NCBI GenBank assembly: GCA_023423415.1
Contig: JAFAFP010000182.1
Coordinates: 1-31,790 of the forward strand
Origin: Pseudomonadota bacterium
GTDB lineage: Bacteria > Pseudomonadota > Alphaproteobacteria > Rhizobiales > Xanthobacteraceae
Length of the DNA stretch: 31,790 bases
Direction: 5' to 3'
Shown piece by piece: positions 1 to 9,165 of the stretch (position 1 is its first letter; each line of letters opens with the position of its first letter). The position numbers and the translations under genes were made by a program. A model generated the notes under the pieces. It was not told where the DNA came from. It saw only the letters and a program-made list of their open reading frames with translations, and made no database searches.

Positions 1-453
1 GCCGACCGGGCCGATCGGCCGCTGCATTGTTCGAATGTCGGGCCTCGGTGCGGGCTGCCGATCGGGAAGTGCCGCATCATGGCGCACATCGAGGTGATCG
101 ATTTTCAGTATGTGGTCGGCGAACAGCCGCAGCTGCCCAGTTGTTCGGCCCCGTTCGCCTTCGAGGCGTCCCTCCGGCAAGCCGCTCTCGGCCGTGCCGA
201 TGCGAGTGATGTCCGCGCTGTGTGCCTCGATCTGGTCGGCAATGGCGTGCAGGAACTTTGCCCGGAGTTCGCGCGACGACGCGCCGAACGTCCAGAAGGC
301 CTCTTCGGCGGTTCGGCAGGCGCGATCGACATGGTCGGCGGTGCCTATTGAGACACGCATTGCCTCGCCGTTTGCCGGATCGGATTGAAACGTTTCGCTT
401 GCCGTGATGCGCTCGCCGGCGATCAGGTGATCGCCATTGGGAATGTAGGTCAT
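1..453 (-). CDS. Alpha-ketoglutarate-semialdehyde (2,5-dioxovalerate) dehydrogenase-type aldehyde dehydrogenase, N-terminal part
   Basis: This is the first 151 codons of an NAD(P)-dependent aldehyde dehydrogenase; the gene continues off the left edge. The translation begins MTYIPNGDHLIAGER and contains GERGRTTGQLRLFA and, at the very edge, RPIGPVG. These resemble the N-terminus of the dehydrogenase family that oxidises 2-oxoglutarate semialdehyde to 2-oxoglutarate, the last step of pentose, hexarate and hydroxyproline catabolism. The catalytic Cys/Glu region lies outside the window. The ATG has an AAGGA box about 6 bases upstream. It starts 26 bases after the thiamine-diphosphate enzyme gene on the same strand, so the two are probably one transcript. 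The family is fairly sure; the substrate is inferred from N-terminal resemblance only. Confidence 0.8.
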   Translation of the reverse strand, partial: MTYIPNGDHLIAGERITASETFQSDPANGEAMRVSIGTADHVDRACRTAEEAFWTFGASSRELRAKFLHAIADQIEAHSADITRIGTAESGLPEGRLEGERGRTTGQLRLFADHILKIDHLDVRHDAALPDRQPAPRPDIRTMQRPIGPVG

Positions 454-479
454 GTCTGTCCTTGCTTGATCTGAAGTTC

Positions 480-2159
480 TCAGGCGACGGCCTTTTCGCG
501 AAGCGCCGTGATGGTCGTGCGGGTGGAGATAATGTCGGGATCGACGACGAGTTCGAGTAGCGCGCTTTGCGGCGCGGCCAGTGCGTGCTCTAACGCTTCG
601 TCGAACTGCGCTATGTCCGTGATCTTCGCAGCGTGGAACCCATAGGCCGTGCCGAGCGTCACGAAATCAGGGTTTATCAATTCCGTGCCGTAGACCCGGC
701 GCGGGAAGTCTCGTTCTTGATGCATACGGATTCTGCCGTACATGCCGTTATTGACGACGATGACAACGATTTTGACGCCATACTGGGTCGCGGTGGCGAG
801 TTCCTGGCCGCTCATGAGGAAACAACCGTCGCCGGCAAAAGCCACGACGCTGCGATCCGGACAGGTGAGCTTGGCCGCGACTGCCGCCGGCACGCCATAG
901 CCCATGGCGCCTGAAGTTGGCGACAATTGCGAGCGGAAGACTTCGAACGGCCAGTATTTGTGGACCCAGCCCGTATAATTGCCGGCGCCCGTGGTAACGA
1001 TCGTGTCTGCCGGCATGCGTTTACGCAGCCGCGTGACGATCTCGGCCATATCGAGCGCGCGCGTCTTTGCAGGCAGATCGAGTGTCTTATCGAAATCCGC
1101 GCGCCATGTTGCAAGACCGGGGCGTAACGGCGCCGACTTCGTGGGCAGCGCGGCAAGGGCTTTTGCCATTTCCGAGGACGATGCGTTAATCGGCAGATCG
1201 GCCTGGTAGACGCGGCCGAGTTCCTCGGGGTCTGGATAGATGTGGACCAGTTTCTGGCGCAGGCGCGGCGGTTGCAGCATGCGATAGCCCGCCGTCGTCA
1301 TCTCGCCCAGCCGCGCGCCGAGCACGATCAGGAGATCGCAGTCGCGCAGATGGGCGGCAAGGGCAGGATCGGCGCCGATTCCCAGATGGCCGATATAGCA
1401 CGGGTGGCTGTTCGGGACGTAATCTTGGCAGCGCAGCGAGCTGGCGACGGCGACGCCGAAACGCTCGGCAAAGGCGAGCACGTTGGTGCCGGTTTCGATG
1501 GTCCAGCCGCCTCCACCGACGATCAATAGCGGCTTTTCAGCCGCATCGAGCATGGTCGCGAGCTTTTCGAGATGACGCGCGGCGGGCGCGGCGTCGAGGG
1601 GAGCCGCTGCAAGGCCGATGTCGAACTTGCCCTCGACGATCTCGCTCAAGATGTCTTCCGGCAGCGACAGGACCACGGGGCCGGGCCGGCCGGCGACGGC
1701 GGTCTGGAACGCGCGGTGGACATATTCTGGAATACGGCGCGGATCGTTGATTTCGGCCACCCATTTGGCGAGCGGCCCGAACATGGCGACGAAATCGACC
1801 TCTTGAAACCCTTCGCGATCCTTGATCTCGCGCGAGACCTGGCCGACGAAGAGCACCAAGGGCGTCGAATCCTGAAACGCGGTATGGATGCCGATCGATG
1901 CGTTGGTGGCACCGGGACCGCGCGTTACGAAGCAGACGCCCGGCTTGCCGGTGAGCTTGCCGTAGGCGTCCGCCATATTGGCTGCGCCGCCTTCCTGCCG
2001 GCATACGACGAGATCGATGCTGTCGCGCGCTTCGTAGAGTGCGTCGAGGACTGGCAGGTAGCTTTCGCCGGGGACGCAGAAAATGCGGTCGACATTTTGC
2101 GCCAAGAGGCTTGAGACGAGAATGTCGGCACCCCGCTCAGTCCGGTCCGTTCGTTCCAT
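480..2159 (-). CDS. Thiamine-diphosphate-dependent enzyme of the acetolactate synthase family
   Basis: A 559-residue three-domain ThDP enzyme. Visible features are the catalytic Glu at about residue 56 (CRQEGGAANMADAYG), the N-terminal pyrimidine-binding domain with GPGATN near 81-86, a central Rossmann-like domain (LLIVGGGGW near 211-219), and the ThDP/Mg motif with GDG at about 443-445 followed by NN at 470-471. The length is normal for the family. I chose the ATG at 2159 over an in-frame ATG 24 bases upstream because GAGGAG lies at the right distance before it. Members carboligate or decarboxylate 2-oxo acids. Because it sits beside a catabolic aldehyde dehydrogenase and lacks a regulatory-subunit partner, a catabolic decarboxylase or lyase role is likelier than branched-chain amino-acid synthesis; the substrate is unknown. 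Confidence 0.85.
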   Translation of the reverse strand: MERTDRTERGADILVSSLLAQNVDRIFCVPGESYLPVLDALYEARDSIDLVVCRQEGGAANMADAYGKLTGKPGVCFVTRGPGATNASIGIHTAFQDSTPLVLFVGQVSREIKDREGFQEVDFVAMFGPLAKWVAEINDPRRIPEYVHRAFQTAVAGRPGPVVLSLPEDILSEIVEGKFDIGLAAAPLDAAPAARHLEKLATMLDAAEKPLLIVGGGGWTIETGTNVLAFAERFGVAVASSLRCQDYVPNSHPCYIGHLGIGADPALAAHLRDCDLLIVLGARLGEMTTAGYRMLQPPRLRQKLVHIYPDPEELGRVYQADLPINASSSEMAKALAALPTKSAPLRPGLATWRADFDKTLDLPAKTRALDMAEIVTRLRKRMPADTIVTTGAGNYTGWVHKYWPFEVFRSQLSPTSGAMGYGVPAAVAAKLTCPDRSVVAFAGDGCFLMSGQELATATQYGVKIVVIVVNNGMYGRIRMHQERDFPRRVYGTELINPDFVTLGTAYGFHAAKITDIAQFDEALEHALAAPQSALLELVVDPDIISTRTTITALREKAVA

Positions 2160-2358
2160 GAAAATCTCCTCGATTCCGAGCAATGCCTGTCAGGGCATCC
2201 AATCCGCTTGCAATTCTGCGTTGTTGCGTGCGGCACCGCCGGCCGACACGCCAATTCCCTACCAAAACCGACCCATTTCCGTCGATTTGGTCGGCATCAA
2301 CATGGTTCGGCCGCGCATTCATTTGTCGTCCGCCCGAGAATGGTGTAATCAGCGTTGA
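2160..2358. promoter_or_regulatory. Divergent promoter region between the ThDP enzyme and GntR-type regulator genes, with two inverted repeats
   Basis: The 199-base gap between two divergent starts should hold both promoters. It contains a 5-bp-arm inverted repeat, ATGCCtgtcagGGCAT (2183-2198), about 25 bases upstream of the ThDP gene start, and a looser one with arms CCGACC (2268-2273) and GGTCGG (2289-2294). Either could be an operator for the adjacent FadR/GntR regulator, whose relatives bind short inverted repeats. I did not find the same repeat in the other divergent promoter at 11315-11490, so the assignment is weak. Confidence 0.35.
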
Positions 2359-3123
2359 ATGCCGTCCGGCCAAAAACGCATCACTTCCAGCCAAAAAAGC
2401 GCCGACATGCTCGACAATGTGACTCAAGACGACATCGACCCTCCGGGCGTTCGGGAAAAATCGGAACGCGATTCGCAGAAAATCTATGGCGACCTCAAAG
2501 CCGCAATCCTGAGCGGCAGCTTCGAGGCGGGTAGCCGCCTGCCAACGGAGCGCACGCTGTCGAGCCGCTTCAAGGCGGCGCGCAATACGGTACGCAAGAC
2601 GATGAACCAGCTTGTCGAGGAAGGGCTGATCGTTCGCTATGTCGGACGCGGCACCTTCGTTTCGGAGACGGTCGTCAACGGAACCGCGCACCGCGCCGAC
2701 GAATACAGCCTGACCGAGCTTCTGGAAGCGCGGCTCCTGTTCGAGCCGAGCCTGCCGGATCTCGTCGTCGAACGGGCGACGCCCGAGCACATCGCCGACA
2801 TGGAAAAGAGCCTCGACGCCATGCGCGGCGCCACGAGCTGGCACGAATTCAAGGAAGCCAAGTACCGGCTGCACCTTGCCATCGCGCGCGGCTCCCGCAA
2901 CCGCTTCATCGTCTCGATCTTCGAGCAGATACTCGAATCGCGCCGGCGCGCAGGATGGGACCGTCCGGGCGGTCATCCCGCGCCGGTTTCGGCCGTGCGC
3001 GAGACCGCCTATGCGGACAATTTGGGCATAGTCCAGGCGCTCAAGCGGGGCGATGCGGCGGCAGCCCGCACCGCGATCCGCGATTATCTCCTGCGCACAT
3101 TGTCCAACGCCAGCAGCGGCTGA
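2359..3123 (+). CDS. FadR-subfamily GntR transcriptional regulator
   Basis: A 254-residue regulator. The N-terminal GntR winged helix spans roughly residues 40-103, with LPTER at 61-65, a recognition helix around AARNTVRKTMNQLVEEG, and the wing GRGTFVSE from residue 96. The rest is an all-helical FCD-type effector domain (EARLLFEPSLPDLVVERA, HLAIARGSRNRFI) that normally binds a small organic acid, often through a metal. It is divergent from the ThDP/aldehyde dehydrogenase unit and convergent with the permease end of the transport operon, with only 5 bases between the stop codons, so it is the natural local regulator. The start is uncertain: an in-frame ATG at 2407 would give a protein 16 residues shorter without touching the DNA-binding domain, and neither start has a strong Shine-Dalgarno box. 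Confidence 0.88.
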   Translation: MPSGQKRITSSQKSADMLDNVTQDDIDPPGVREKSERDSQKIYGDLKAAILSGSFEAGSRLPTERTLSSRFKAARNTVRKTMNQLVEEGLIVRYVGRGTFVSETVVNGTAHRADEYSLTELLEARLLFEPSLPDLVVERATPEHIADMEKSLDAMRGATSWHEFKEAKYRLHLAIARGSRNRFIVSIFEQILESRRRAGWDRPGGHPAPVSAVRETAYADNLGIVQALKRGDAAAARTAIRDYLLRTLSNASSG

Positions 3124-3128
3124 GTTCC

Positions 3129-3998
3129 TCATCGCTGGTCGATGCGCTTTTGCAGCGCCCTTCCGACCAGGATCAGCGACAGCGACGTGATCAGCACGGC
3201 GAGCCCCGGAAAGACGGACATCCAGGGCGCGTAGAGGATGTAATCCTTGCCTTGCTCCAAGATCGCGCCCCAGTCGGGCGCCGGCGGTTGGACGCCGAGC
3301 CCCAGAAAACCGAGGGCGGCCTGAATCTGCAGGATCAACGGGAACAGGATCATGTACTGCGTCAGGATCAGCGGCATGACGTTGCGCGTCACGTGACGCG
3401 CCAGTACCGCCGGTTCGCTGATGCCCATCGAGCGCGCCGCCTCGACATAGGTCTTTTCCTTTTCGCCGAGCGCCCCTGCACGGGCGATGCGGAAGAAGAC
3501 CGGCATGTAGACGACGGACAATGCGAGAATGAGATTGACGGTCGCGGGGCCGAGCACGCCCGTGATAATGACACCCAGAATGATGGGCGGGAAGCTCAAC
3601 AGCACGTCGATGAAGCGGCCCAGAACCTGATCCGCCCAGCCGCCGAAAAAGCCCGAGACGAGACCGAGGGTCCCGCCGATGATCGCGGAAATGAGAAGCG
3701 ACCCAGCGCAGATCGACAGCGTCACGCGTGTTCCGTGGATCACGCGCGCGTAGAGATCGCGACCGACGTCGTCGGTGCCGAACCAGTGTTCGGCCGATGG
3801 CGGGAGCATGGAAGCGCCAACATCGATCGAAAAGGGCGACGCCGAAGCGAAGAGCCCCGGGAAGGCGGCGATGACCGCGATGACGATGAGCAACGCGCTG
3901 CCGATGACGAGGCCGGGCTCGGCGCGCAATTTGCGGACTAGATTTCCGGCAGCACCAAAACGGCGGCGATCGGGACTGTGTTGCGAAAGGTCGATCAT
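3129..3998 (-). CDS. Dipeptide/oligopeptide-type ABC transporter permease (DppC-like)
   Basis: A 289-residue inner-membrane permease. A first membrane segment lies near residues 30-52 (VIGSALLIVIAVIAAFPGLF), followed by the periplasmic loop with HWFGTDDVGRDLYARVIHGT typical of DppC/OppC, then further segments. The cytoplasmic coupling loop with YVEAARSMGISEPAVLARHV matches the EAA motif that contacts the ATPases. An AAAGGA box precedes the ATG. The gene follows the DppB-like permease by 16 bases and is the last in the operon. The partner ATPases are encoded upstream in the same operon. Family substrates include peptides, but also nickel, opines and oligosaccharides, so the solute is not determined by this gene. 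Confidence 0.92.
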   Translation of the reverse strand: MIDLSQHSPDRRRFGAAGNLVRKLRAEPGLVIGSALLIVIAVIAAFPGLFASASPFSIDVGASMLPPSAEHWFGTDDVGRDLYARVIHGTRVTLSICAGSLLISAIIGGTLGLVSGFFGGWADQVLGRFIDVLLSFPPIILGVIITGVLGPATVNLILALSVVYMPVFFRIARAGALGEKEKTYVEAARSMGISEPAVLARHVTRNVMPLILTQYMILFPLILQIQAALGFLGLGVQPPAPDWGAILEQGKDYILYAPWMSVFPGLAVLITSLSLILVGRALQKRIDQR

Positions 3999-4014
3999 GA
4001 TTGTCCTTTCCCGA

Positions 4015-4959
4015 TCACGAAACGCGCACGCGCGGGTCGATCAGGCGGTAGGCGAGGTCGACGAGAAGATTGACGACCATCGCGGCGACCACGACGATCA
4101 GGAGCGCGCCTTGAAGGACGGGATAGTCGCGCGTTTCAATCGCCGTCAGGAGGAGGCGCCCCAGCCCCGGAAGCGCGAACAGCGATTCGATGATGACGAC
4201 GCCGCCCAGGATCTGGATCAGGATCAGGCCCATGAAGGTGACGATCGGGATCAGCACGTTGCGCAGGATGTGCTTGAAGAAGATGGTGCGCACCGGAACG
4301 CCCTTGGCGACCGCCGTGCGCACATATTCCTGGTGCAGCGCCGAGACGACGTTCTGGCGCACGAATTGGCTGTAGGCTGCGATCTGCAGTAAGGCGAGGC
4401 TGGCGATTGGCAGGGCCAGGATCGACAGATTGTCGAACAGCGAACGGGTGGGTGGGACGTAGCGTAGCGGCGGCGACCAGGCGAACATCGACGAGACGCC
4501 GACGAGCAGCATCAGCCCGACCCAGAAGACCGGTGCTGACAGCCCCACGACATTGATGCTCTGGATGATATTGTCGAGCGGCCGGTCCTCGTAGATGCCG
4601 GCTAGAATGCCGAGCGGCACGCCGATGATCGTGGCGATGAAAAGAGTGAGAAGGCCGATTTCGAGCGTGACGAGAAAGGCCTGGCCGATGAGCATGGTCA
4701 CGGGCAAGCCGCGCGTCCAGCTGGTGCCGAGATCGCCTTGCAGCACCTGCATCAGCCAGCGAAAATACTGGACGTAGATCGGCTGATCGAGGCCGAAGAA
4801 TTCGCGCATGGCGCCGGCTGCGGTTTCACCGCCGGCCTGGCCCATCATCTGGGCAACGACATCGCCCGGCACGAGGCGCACGAGCATGAACACCAGCATG
4901 GAAGCCAGAAGCGCCGTCAGCAGCGAGGCGGCGAGCCGCTTGATGAGATATCTGCCCAT
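4015..4959 (-). CDS. Dipeptide/oligopeptide-type ABC transporter permease (DppB-like)
   Basis: A 314-residue inner-membrane permease starting MGRYLIKRLAASLLTALLAS, with an N-terminal membrane helix and the conserved LVPGDVV after it. About five further hydrophobic segments follow, and the EAA coupling loop is visible as HQEYVRTAVAKGVPVRTIFFKHILRN in two parts near residues 205-230. It forms a heterodimer with the DppC-like permease encoded 16 bases downstream. It is separated from the binding-protein gene by 69 bases that hold a strong GC hairpin. The start is supported by an AAGG box about 9 bases upstream. Confidence 0.92.
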   Translation of the reverse strand: MGRYLIKRLAASLLTALLASMLVFMLVRLVPGDVVAQMMGQAGGETAAGAMREFFGLDQPIYVQYFRWLMQVLQGDLGTSWTRGLPVTMLIGQAFLVTLEIGLLTLFIATIIGVPLGILAGIYEDRPLDNIIQSINVVGLSAPVFWVGLMLLVGVSSMFAWSPPLRYVPPTRSLFDNLSILALPIASLALLQIAAYSQFVRQNVVSALHQEYVRTAVAKGVPVRTIFFKHILRNVLIPIVTFMGLILIQILGGVVIIESLFALPGLGRLLLTAIETRDYPVLQGALLIVVVAAMVVNLLVDLAYRLIDPRVRVS

Positions 4960-4991
4960 GGAACATGGCCTTGTGAAGGTAACAGGGGCGC

Positions 4992-5021
4992 CCGGCCCCG
5001 CCGGAAAAATGGCGGGGCCGG
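4992..5021 (-). other. Intercistronic GC-rich hairpin downstream of the binding-protein gene
   Basis: A perfect 11-bp inverted repeat (CCGGCCCCGCC / GGCGGGGCCGG) with an 8-base loop lies between the stop of the periplasmic binding-protein gene and the start of the first permease. There is no T-run after it in the minus-strand transcript, so it is not a classical terminator. In many binding-protein operons such a structure protects the upstream message end and gives more binding protein than permease. That role here is inference. Confidence 0.7.
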
Positions 5022-5028
5022 AGCGGGA

Positions 5029-6630
5029 TCACTCGCTCAGATAGGTCCGTGCCAGACCGTAATACCAACCGGTCGGGTGCTGGACGTAGTTCTGGACACG
5101 GGCGCTGCGCACCGTGATGTGATCGGGTGAAAACAGCATGATCGTCGGCACGGTCTCGCCGAGGATCGTCTGGAACCGATTGTAGATTTCACGGCGGGCG
5201 GCGGGGTCGGACTCGGCCCGACCTTCGTCAAGAAGCGTGCTCGCCTCGTCATTGGCCCAGTTGCGAAAATCCGCACCTTCCGGCTTCTTGTGGAAGTGAC
5301 GATAGAAGAGCAGGTTCGGGTCCGGCTGCGTCGCCCAATCGTTAAACGTGAAGCCCATCTGGCTCGACCGGAAATTGTTGATCCAGACGCCCAGATCGAC
5401 CTTCTGGATGTCGAGGGTAACACCGATCTGACCAAGCTGCTCGCGCAGCGTGACGGCGGCCGCATCCATCCAGTCATAGCCATTGATGCTGGTCAGCGTC
5501 ATCGTGAAGCCGTCGGACATGCCAGCTTCGGCCAGAAGCGCCTTAGCCTTCTCGATGTCCGGTCCCTGCATCGGAACCTGATCGAGCGGGAGGCCCCACT
5601 GTTCCTGAAGGCCCGCAGGGACTGTTCCGAGCACGGTGCCGAAATCGCCTATCGAGGCTTTCATCACCTCGTCCTTGTCGACGGCAAGCGAGATCGCCTG
5701 GCGCACGCGCACGTCGTCGAGCGGCTTGGTTTCAGAGCCCAGATCGATCGACGCCTGGCCGAGCGAGGGCCATCGTTCGATCTCCAAACCTTCGACGCTC
5801 TCGACCTGCTGCACGTCCTGCGGACGTGAGAGGGCCACGAGGTCGACGCGCTGGTTGCGCAGGGCGACCAGCATCGAGGCGCTGTTCGGCAGGATCGCAA
5901 AGTCGATCCCGTCGAGATAGGGCATGCCCTGTTCCCAATAGTCTTCGTTCTTGTCGAGCACGACATGCGAATTGGGCACGAATTCCGCAAGCTTGAACGG
6001 GCCGGTGCCCACGCTCTGCGCGTTCATCATATTGCGGGAATTCTCGTCGTCAAACGTGCCGGCCGGGACGACAGCGCCATATTTGTTGCCGAGCGTCATC
6101 GGCAGCGAGGCGTTGGGCGTGCTGAGCTTGATTTCGACCGTCGTCGGATCGACGACGGTGATATCGGAGATGATGGCAAAATCACCGGCGCCGGGCGAAC
6201 CGTTCTCCGCATCGCGAATGTAGTTGTAGCTGTAAGCCACGTCCTCGGCGGTCATGTCGGCGCCGGTGTGGAACTTGACGCCCTGGCGCACCTTGATCGT
6301 GTATGTCAGGCCGTCGTCTGAGACTTCATAGCTTTCGGCCAGAAGCGGCTCGGCAGTGCCGGACGGGGCTTCGTAGAAGAGGCCCTGATACATCAGCACC
6401 GAGATACGGATGCGGGCATCGGCGGCCTGGTGGAAAGGATCGAGACCGGGCGGCTCGACCAGAAGACCCATGTTGAGACGGCCACCCATGGCAGCGTTTT
6501 CGGCGATCGGTCCGTAGAGACTCTCGCTCTGGGCGGAGGCTGGCGCCGATTGAAGGAGGCCAAGCACGGCCGCCCCCATCAGACCGGTCCGCAAGGCATT
6601 CTTGCGGCTGAGCATGCGCGAAAAAGACAT
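5029..6630 (-). CDS. Periplasmic substrate-binding protein of an ABC transporter (SBP_bac_5 / DppA-OppA family)
   Basis: A 533-residue secreted binding protein. Residues 1-33 form a Sec signal peptide with basic start (MSFSRMLSRKNALR), hydrophobic core and an ASA-Q cleavage site. The mature part shows the cluster C binding-protein pattern: MLVEPPGLDPFH-type start, AESYEVSDDGLTYTIKVRQGVKFHTG, MTAEDVAYSYNYIRD, and later VRQAISLAVDKDEVM. It delivers solute to the permease pair downstream and opens the second half of the operon. An AAAGGGG box precedes the ATG. The 112 bases separating it from the RidA-like gene are long compared with the other junctions and could hold an internal promoter. The ligand cannot be read from sequence; the family binds peptides but also sugar-like and other small solutes. 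Confidence 0.92.
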   Translation of the reverse strand: MSFSRMLSRKNALRTGLMGAAVLGLLQSAPASAQSESLYGPIAENAAMGGRLNMGLLVEPPGLDPFHQAADARIRISVLMYQGLFYEAPSGTAEPLLAESYEVSDDGLTYTIKVRQGVKFHTGADMTAEDVAYSYNYIRDAENGSPGAGDFAIISDITVVDPTTVEIKLSTPNASLPMTLGNKYGAVVPAGTFDDENSRNMMNAQSVGTGPFKLAEFVPNSHVVLDKNEDYWEQGMPYLDGIDFAILPNSASMLVALRNQRVDLVALSRPQDVQQVESVEGLEIERWPSLGQASIDLGSETKPLDDVRVRQAISLAVDKDEVMKASIGDFGTVLGTVPAGLQEQWGLPLDQVPMQGPDIEKAKALLAEAGMSDGFTMTLTSINGYDWMDAAAVTLREQLGQIGVTLDIQKVDLGVWINNFRSSQMGFTFNDWATQPDPNLLFYRHFHKKPEGADFRNWANDEASTLLDEGRAESDPAARREIYNRFQTILGETVPTIMLFSPDHITVRSARVQNYVQHPTGWYYGLARTYLSE

Positions 6631-6742
6631 TCTTAAACCCCTTTGCTCACCTGTTGGTTGGTCTGCCCTCCCCAGGGCATGCCGATCCGGGACAGGCTCT
6701 CCGGACCAGCCATTTGCGAACGCGCCACTGGGCGCATCCGAT

Positions 6743-7198
6743 TCACTCGAACGCCACGATCATTTCGATCTCGACGGCAGCGTTGCGTGGCAATTCGGCG
6801 ACGCCGACGGCGGCGCGCGCATGGCGCCCGGCTTCGCCGAACACTTCGACGAGCAGGTCGGAGGCGGCATCGAGCACCTTGGGCTGCGCGTTGAAATCGC
6901 GCGCCGATGCGACATAGCCATTGACCTTGAGAATGCGGGTGATCCGGTCGAGACTGCCAAGTGCAGCCTCGAGGCAGGACAGTCCCTGAAAAATGCAGAT
7001 GCGCGCCTGGCCGCGGGCCGTTTCAAGATCGACCTCGCCGCCGACCTTTCCGAATACGCGCACCTCGCCATCGACCTTCGGCATCTGCCCGCTGACATAG
7101 GCGACACCGTTGTGAAGCGTGACCGGCAGATAGTTGAAAGAAGGATCGGCTGCCTGCGGCAGCGTGATGCCGAGTTCTGTCAAGCGGTTCGCGATCAT
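6743..7198 (-). CDS. RidA/YjgF/YER057c/UK114-family protein
   Basis: A 151-residue protein of the longer YjgF-like subfamily. Family landmarks are VAYVSGQMP (32-40), the internal CLEAALGSLDRITRILKVNGYV, and the C-terminal RAAVGVAELPRNAAVEIE, whose Arg at about 128 corresponds to the carboxylate-binding arginine of RidA. RidA proteins are cytosolic trimers that hydrolyse reactive enamine/imine intermediates, while relatives act on other small intermediates. Its ATG overlaps the epimerase stop codon by 4 bp (ATGA), so the two are translationally coupled and probably serve one pathway. A RidA-like protein hints that an imine or enamine forms on this pathway, but that is inference. Confidence 0.85.
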   Translation of the reverse strand: MIANRLTELGITLPQAADPSFNYLPVTLHNGVAYVSGQMPKVDGEVRVFGKVGGEVDLETARGQARICIFQGLSCLEAALGSLDRITRILKVNGYVASARDFNAQPKVLDAASDLLVEVFGEAGRHARAAVGVAELPRNAAVEIEMIVAFE

Positions 7199-8169
7199 GC
7201 GTTCACTCCAGTTCCGATCAGTTCAGCAACGACTTCCTCCAGCCCATAACCCGGCTCGAACCCCACATCCTGCCGAAAGCGCTCGTCGCTGATCAGTGGG
7301 AAGATCATTTGCGAGGGCACGATTTCGTGGTCGACGCGGTAACTGGGAACATGCGCCTCGACCCTGGCGATGATGTCAGGCAGCGAGGCGGTGAAGCCAT
7401 TGATATTGTACACCGCAGCCAAGGGGCGCGGATGACGCAGGCTCAAGAGCGTCGCCCTGGCAACGTCGGCCACGTGCATCAGGTCGATGCGTTCGGCATG
7501 GAAGCTCACCTTGTGCGTCGTCGTCGGCGCCGCATTGCGCACCACGCCGGCGATAGCGCTAGCCGCGCCCTGATACCAAAGCCCAGGACCGAGCAGCAGC
7601 GACATGCGCAGGCCGACAATATCCATTTCGTAGCGGTCGCGGTAATATTGCGCGATGTCCTCGCCGAGCACCTTGGTCAGGCCGTAGAAGGTAGTTGGGC
7701 GGCGCGCATCATCCTCGTCGACGCGTGCCTTGTCGTAGCCGTCGGCATGACCGTACACGACGGTGGAGCCGGCCCAGACGACACGGGCAATACCCTTGAC
7801 CCTTGCAGCCTCGAATGTGAGGCGCAGGCCTTCGACATTGATCGCCATGGCCTTCTGCGCATCCGCATCGCCGCCGCGCATCAAGCCCAGATTTCCGGAT
7901 GCATACGCAGCCGTCGTGACGATGGCACCGGCGCCCGACGCGTCGATCGCCGCCTCGATGCTGGCGAGGTCTTCGACGGACCCGTCGGTCTCTTCGAACC
8001 GTCCGACAAGATCGGCGAGGAGATCGGCCTTCATCCGTGGACCGAACAGATGGACGCTCAGGCCGGCATCAAGAAGTGCGCGCACTATGTGCGACCCGAC
8101 GAACCCACGTCCGCCAATTACCAGAACCGGCCTGGCCGGATTAAAGAGGCTAGAGCTGGATGTCGTCAC
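7195..8169 (-). CDS. NAD-dependent epimerase/dehydratase (extended SDR family)
   Basis: A 324-residue extended short-chain dehydrogenase. The nucleotide-binding Rossmann motif GGRGFVG is at residues 19-25, and the active-site YxxxK is FYGLTKVLGE (Y162, K166) with the preceding Ser/Thr in WAGSTVVYG near 135. The open frame extends further upstream to 8478, but that part is a shadow of the ATPase gene. The best start is the GTG at 8169, which places SSSSLFNPARPVLVIGG just before the Rossmann fold and overlaps the ATPase stop by 20 bp. Members epimerise, dehydrate or oxidise nucleotide sugars, sugar acids or similar substrates. In this operon, oxidation or epimerisation of the imported compound is likely. 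The exact reaction is unknown. Confidence 0.85.
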   Translation of the reverse strand: MTTSSSSLFNPARPVLVIGGRGFVGSHIVRALLDAGLSVHLFGPRMKADLLADLVGRFEETDGSVEDLASIEAAIDASGAGAIVTTAAYASGNLGLMRGGDADAQKAMAINVEGLRLTFEAARVKGIARVVWAGSTVVYGHADGYDKARVDEDDARRPTTFYGLTKVLGEDIAQYYRDRYEMDIVGLRMSLLLGPGLWYQGAASAIAGVVRNAAPTTTHKVSFHAERIDLMHVADVARATLLSLRHPRPLAAVYNINGFTASLPDIIARVEAHVPSYRVDHEIVPSQMIFPLISDERFRQDVGFEPGYGLEEVVAELIGTGVNA

Positions 8170-9165
8170 GGATACATGCCTTGAAATGACCGGCGCCGAC
8201 GCGGCGCAATTCGGGAACGACTTGCGCGCAGGCGTCGATGGCGAAGGGGCATCGCGTGCGAAAGACGCAGCCCGAGGGCGGATTGGCCGGGCTCGGAATT
8301 TCGCCCTTGAGCACATATTTGCGCTCGGCGGCCATTCCGGGCGCCGCCTGCAACAAGGCCGCCGTATAGGGATGGGCCGGATTGCCGTAGAGCGCTTCGG
8401 TCGGCGCCAGTTCCATGACGCGGCCAAGATAGAGCACCATGACGCGGTCGGTGATGACCTCGACGACCGACAGGTCATGGCTGATGAACATCAAGGTCAG
8501 GCCGAGATCGGCTTGCAGGGTTTGCAGGAGATTGATGACTTCGGTCTGGATCGACACGTCGAGCGCGGAGACCGGCTCGTCGGCGACGATGAAGCTCGGC
8601 CCGGAGGCAAGCGCGCGTGCAATCGCGATGCGCTGACGCTGGCCGCCGGAAAACATGCGCGGATAGCGATCCATGTGGTCGCCGGTGAGGCCGACCTGCT
8701 CGAGCAGCGCGACACCCGCTTCGCGCGCCTGCCGCCCCTTCAGCCCGCGATGCAGCGACAGCGGTTCGAGAATGGCCGCGCCGACCGTCATGCGCGCATT
8801 GAGGCTTGCGAACGGGTCCTGGAAGATCATCTGCATGTGGCGGCGAAAGCGGCGCAGTTCGGATGGGCCGAGCCCGCCCAGATCGCGTCCCTGGAACGTG
8901 GCGGTTCCTGCCGTGGGTTCGATCAGGCGCAGCATCAGACGTCCAAGCGTCGATTTGCCGGAGCCGGATTCGCCGACGACGCCCAGAACTTCGCCGGCGG
9001 CTATGTCGAGATCGACGCTTTCGACCGCGCGCACTGGCGGCCTGGCGCGCGACAGGAAGCCGCCGCCGGATTCGAAATATTTGCTGAGGCTACGCGCCGA
9101 AACCAGCGGCTGCTTGACGTGCGCCCCCCCGAGATCGGCAGGCTGCGCCTGGTCAAGGGTCACGC

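Noticed and set aside
2137..3132. A 331-codon open frame on the minus strand
   Set aside because: It is antisense to the GntR-type regulator and runs through the divergent promoter; the regulator has a clear domain structure.
2955..3941. A 328-codon open frame on the plus strand
   Set aside because: It is antisense to the DppC-like permease, rich in Asp, Arg and Gln, and without recognised motifs.
8170..8478. N-terminal extension of the epimerase frame up to 8478
   Set aside because: The sequence is an alternative frame of the ATPase C-terminus; the Rossmann motif begins shortly after the GTG at 8169.
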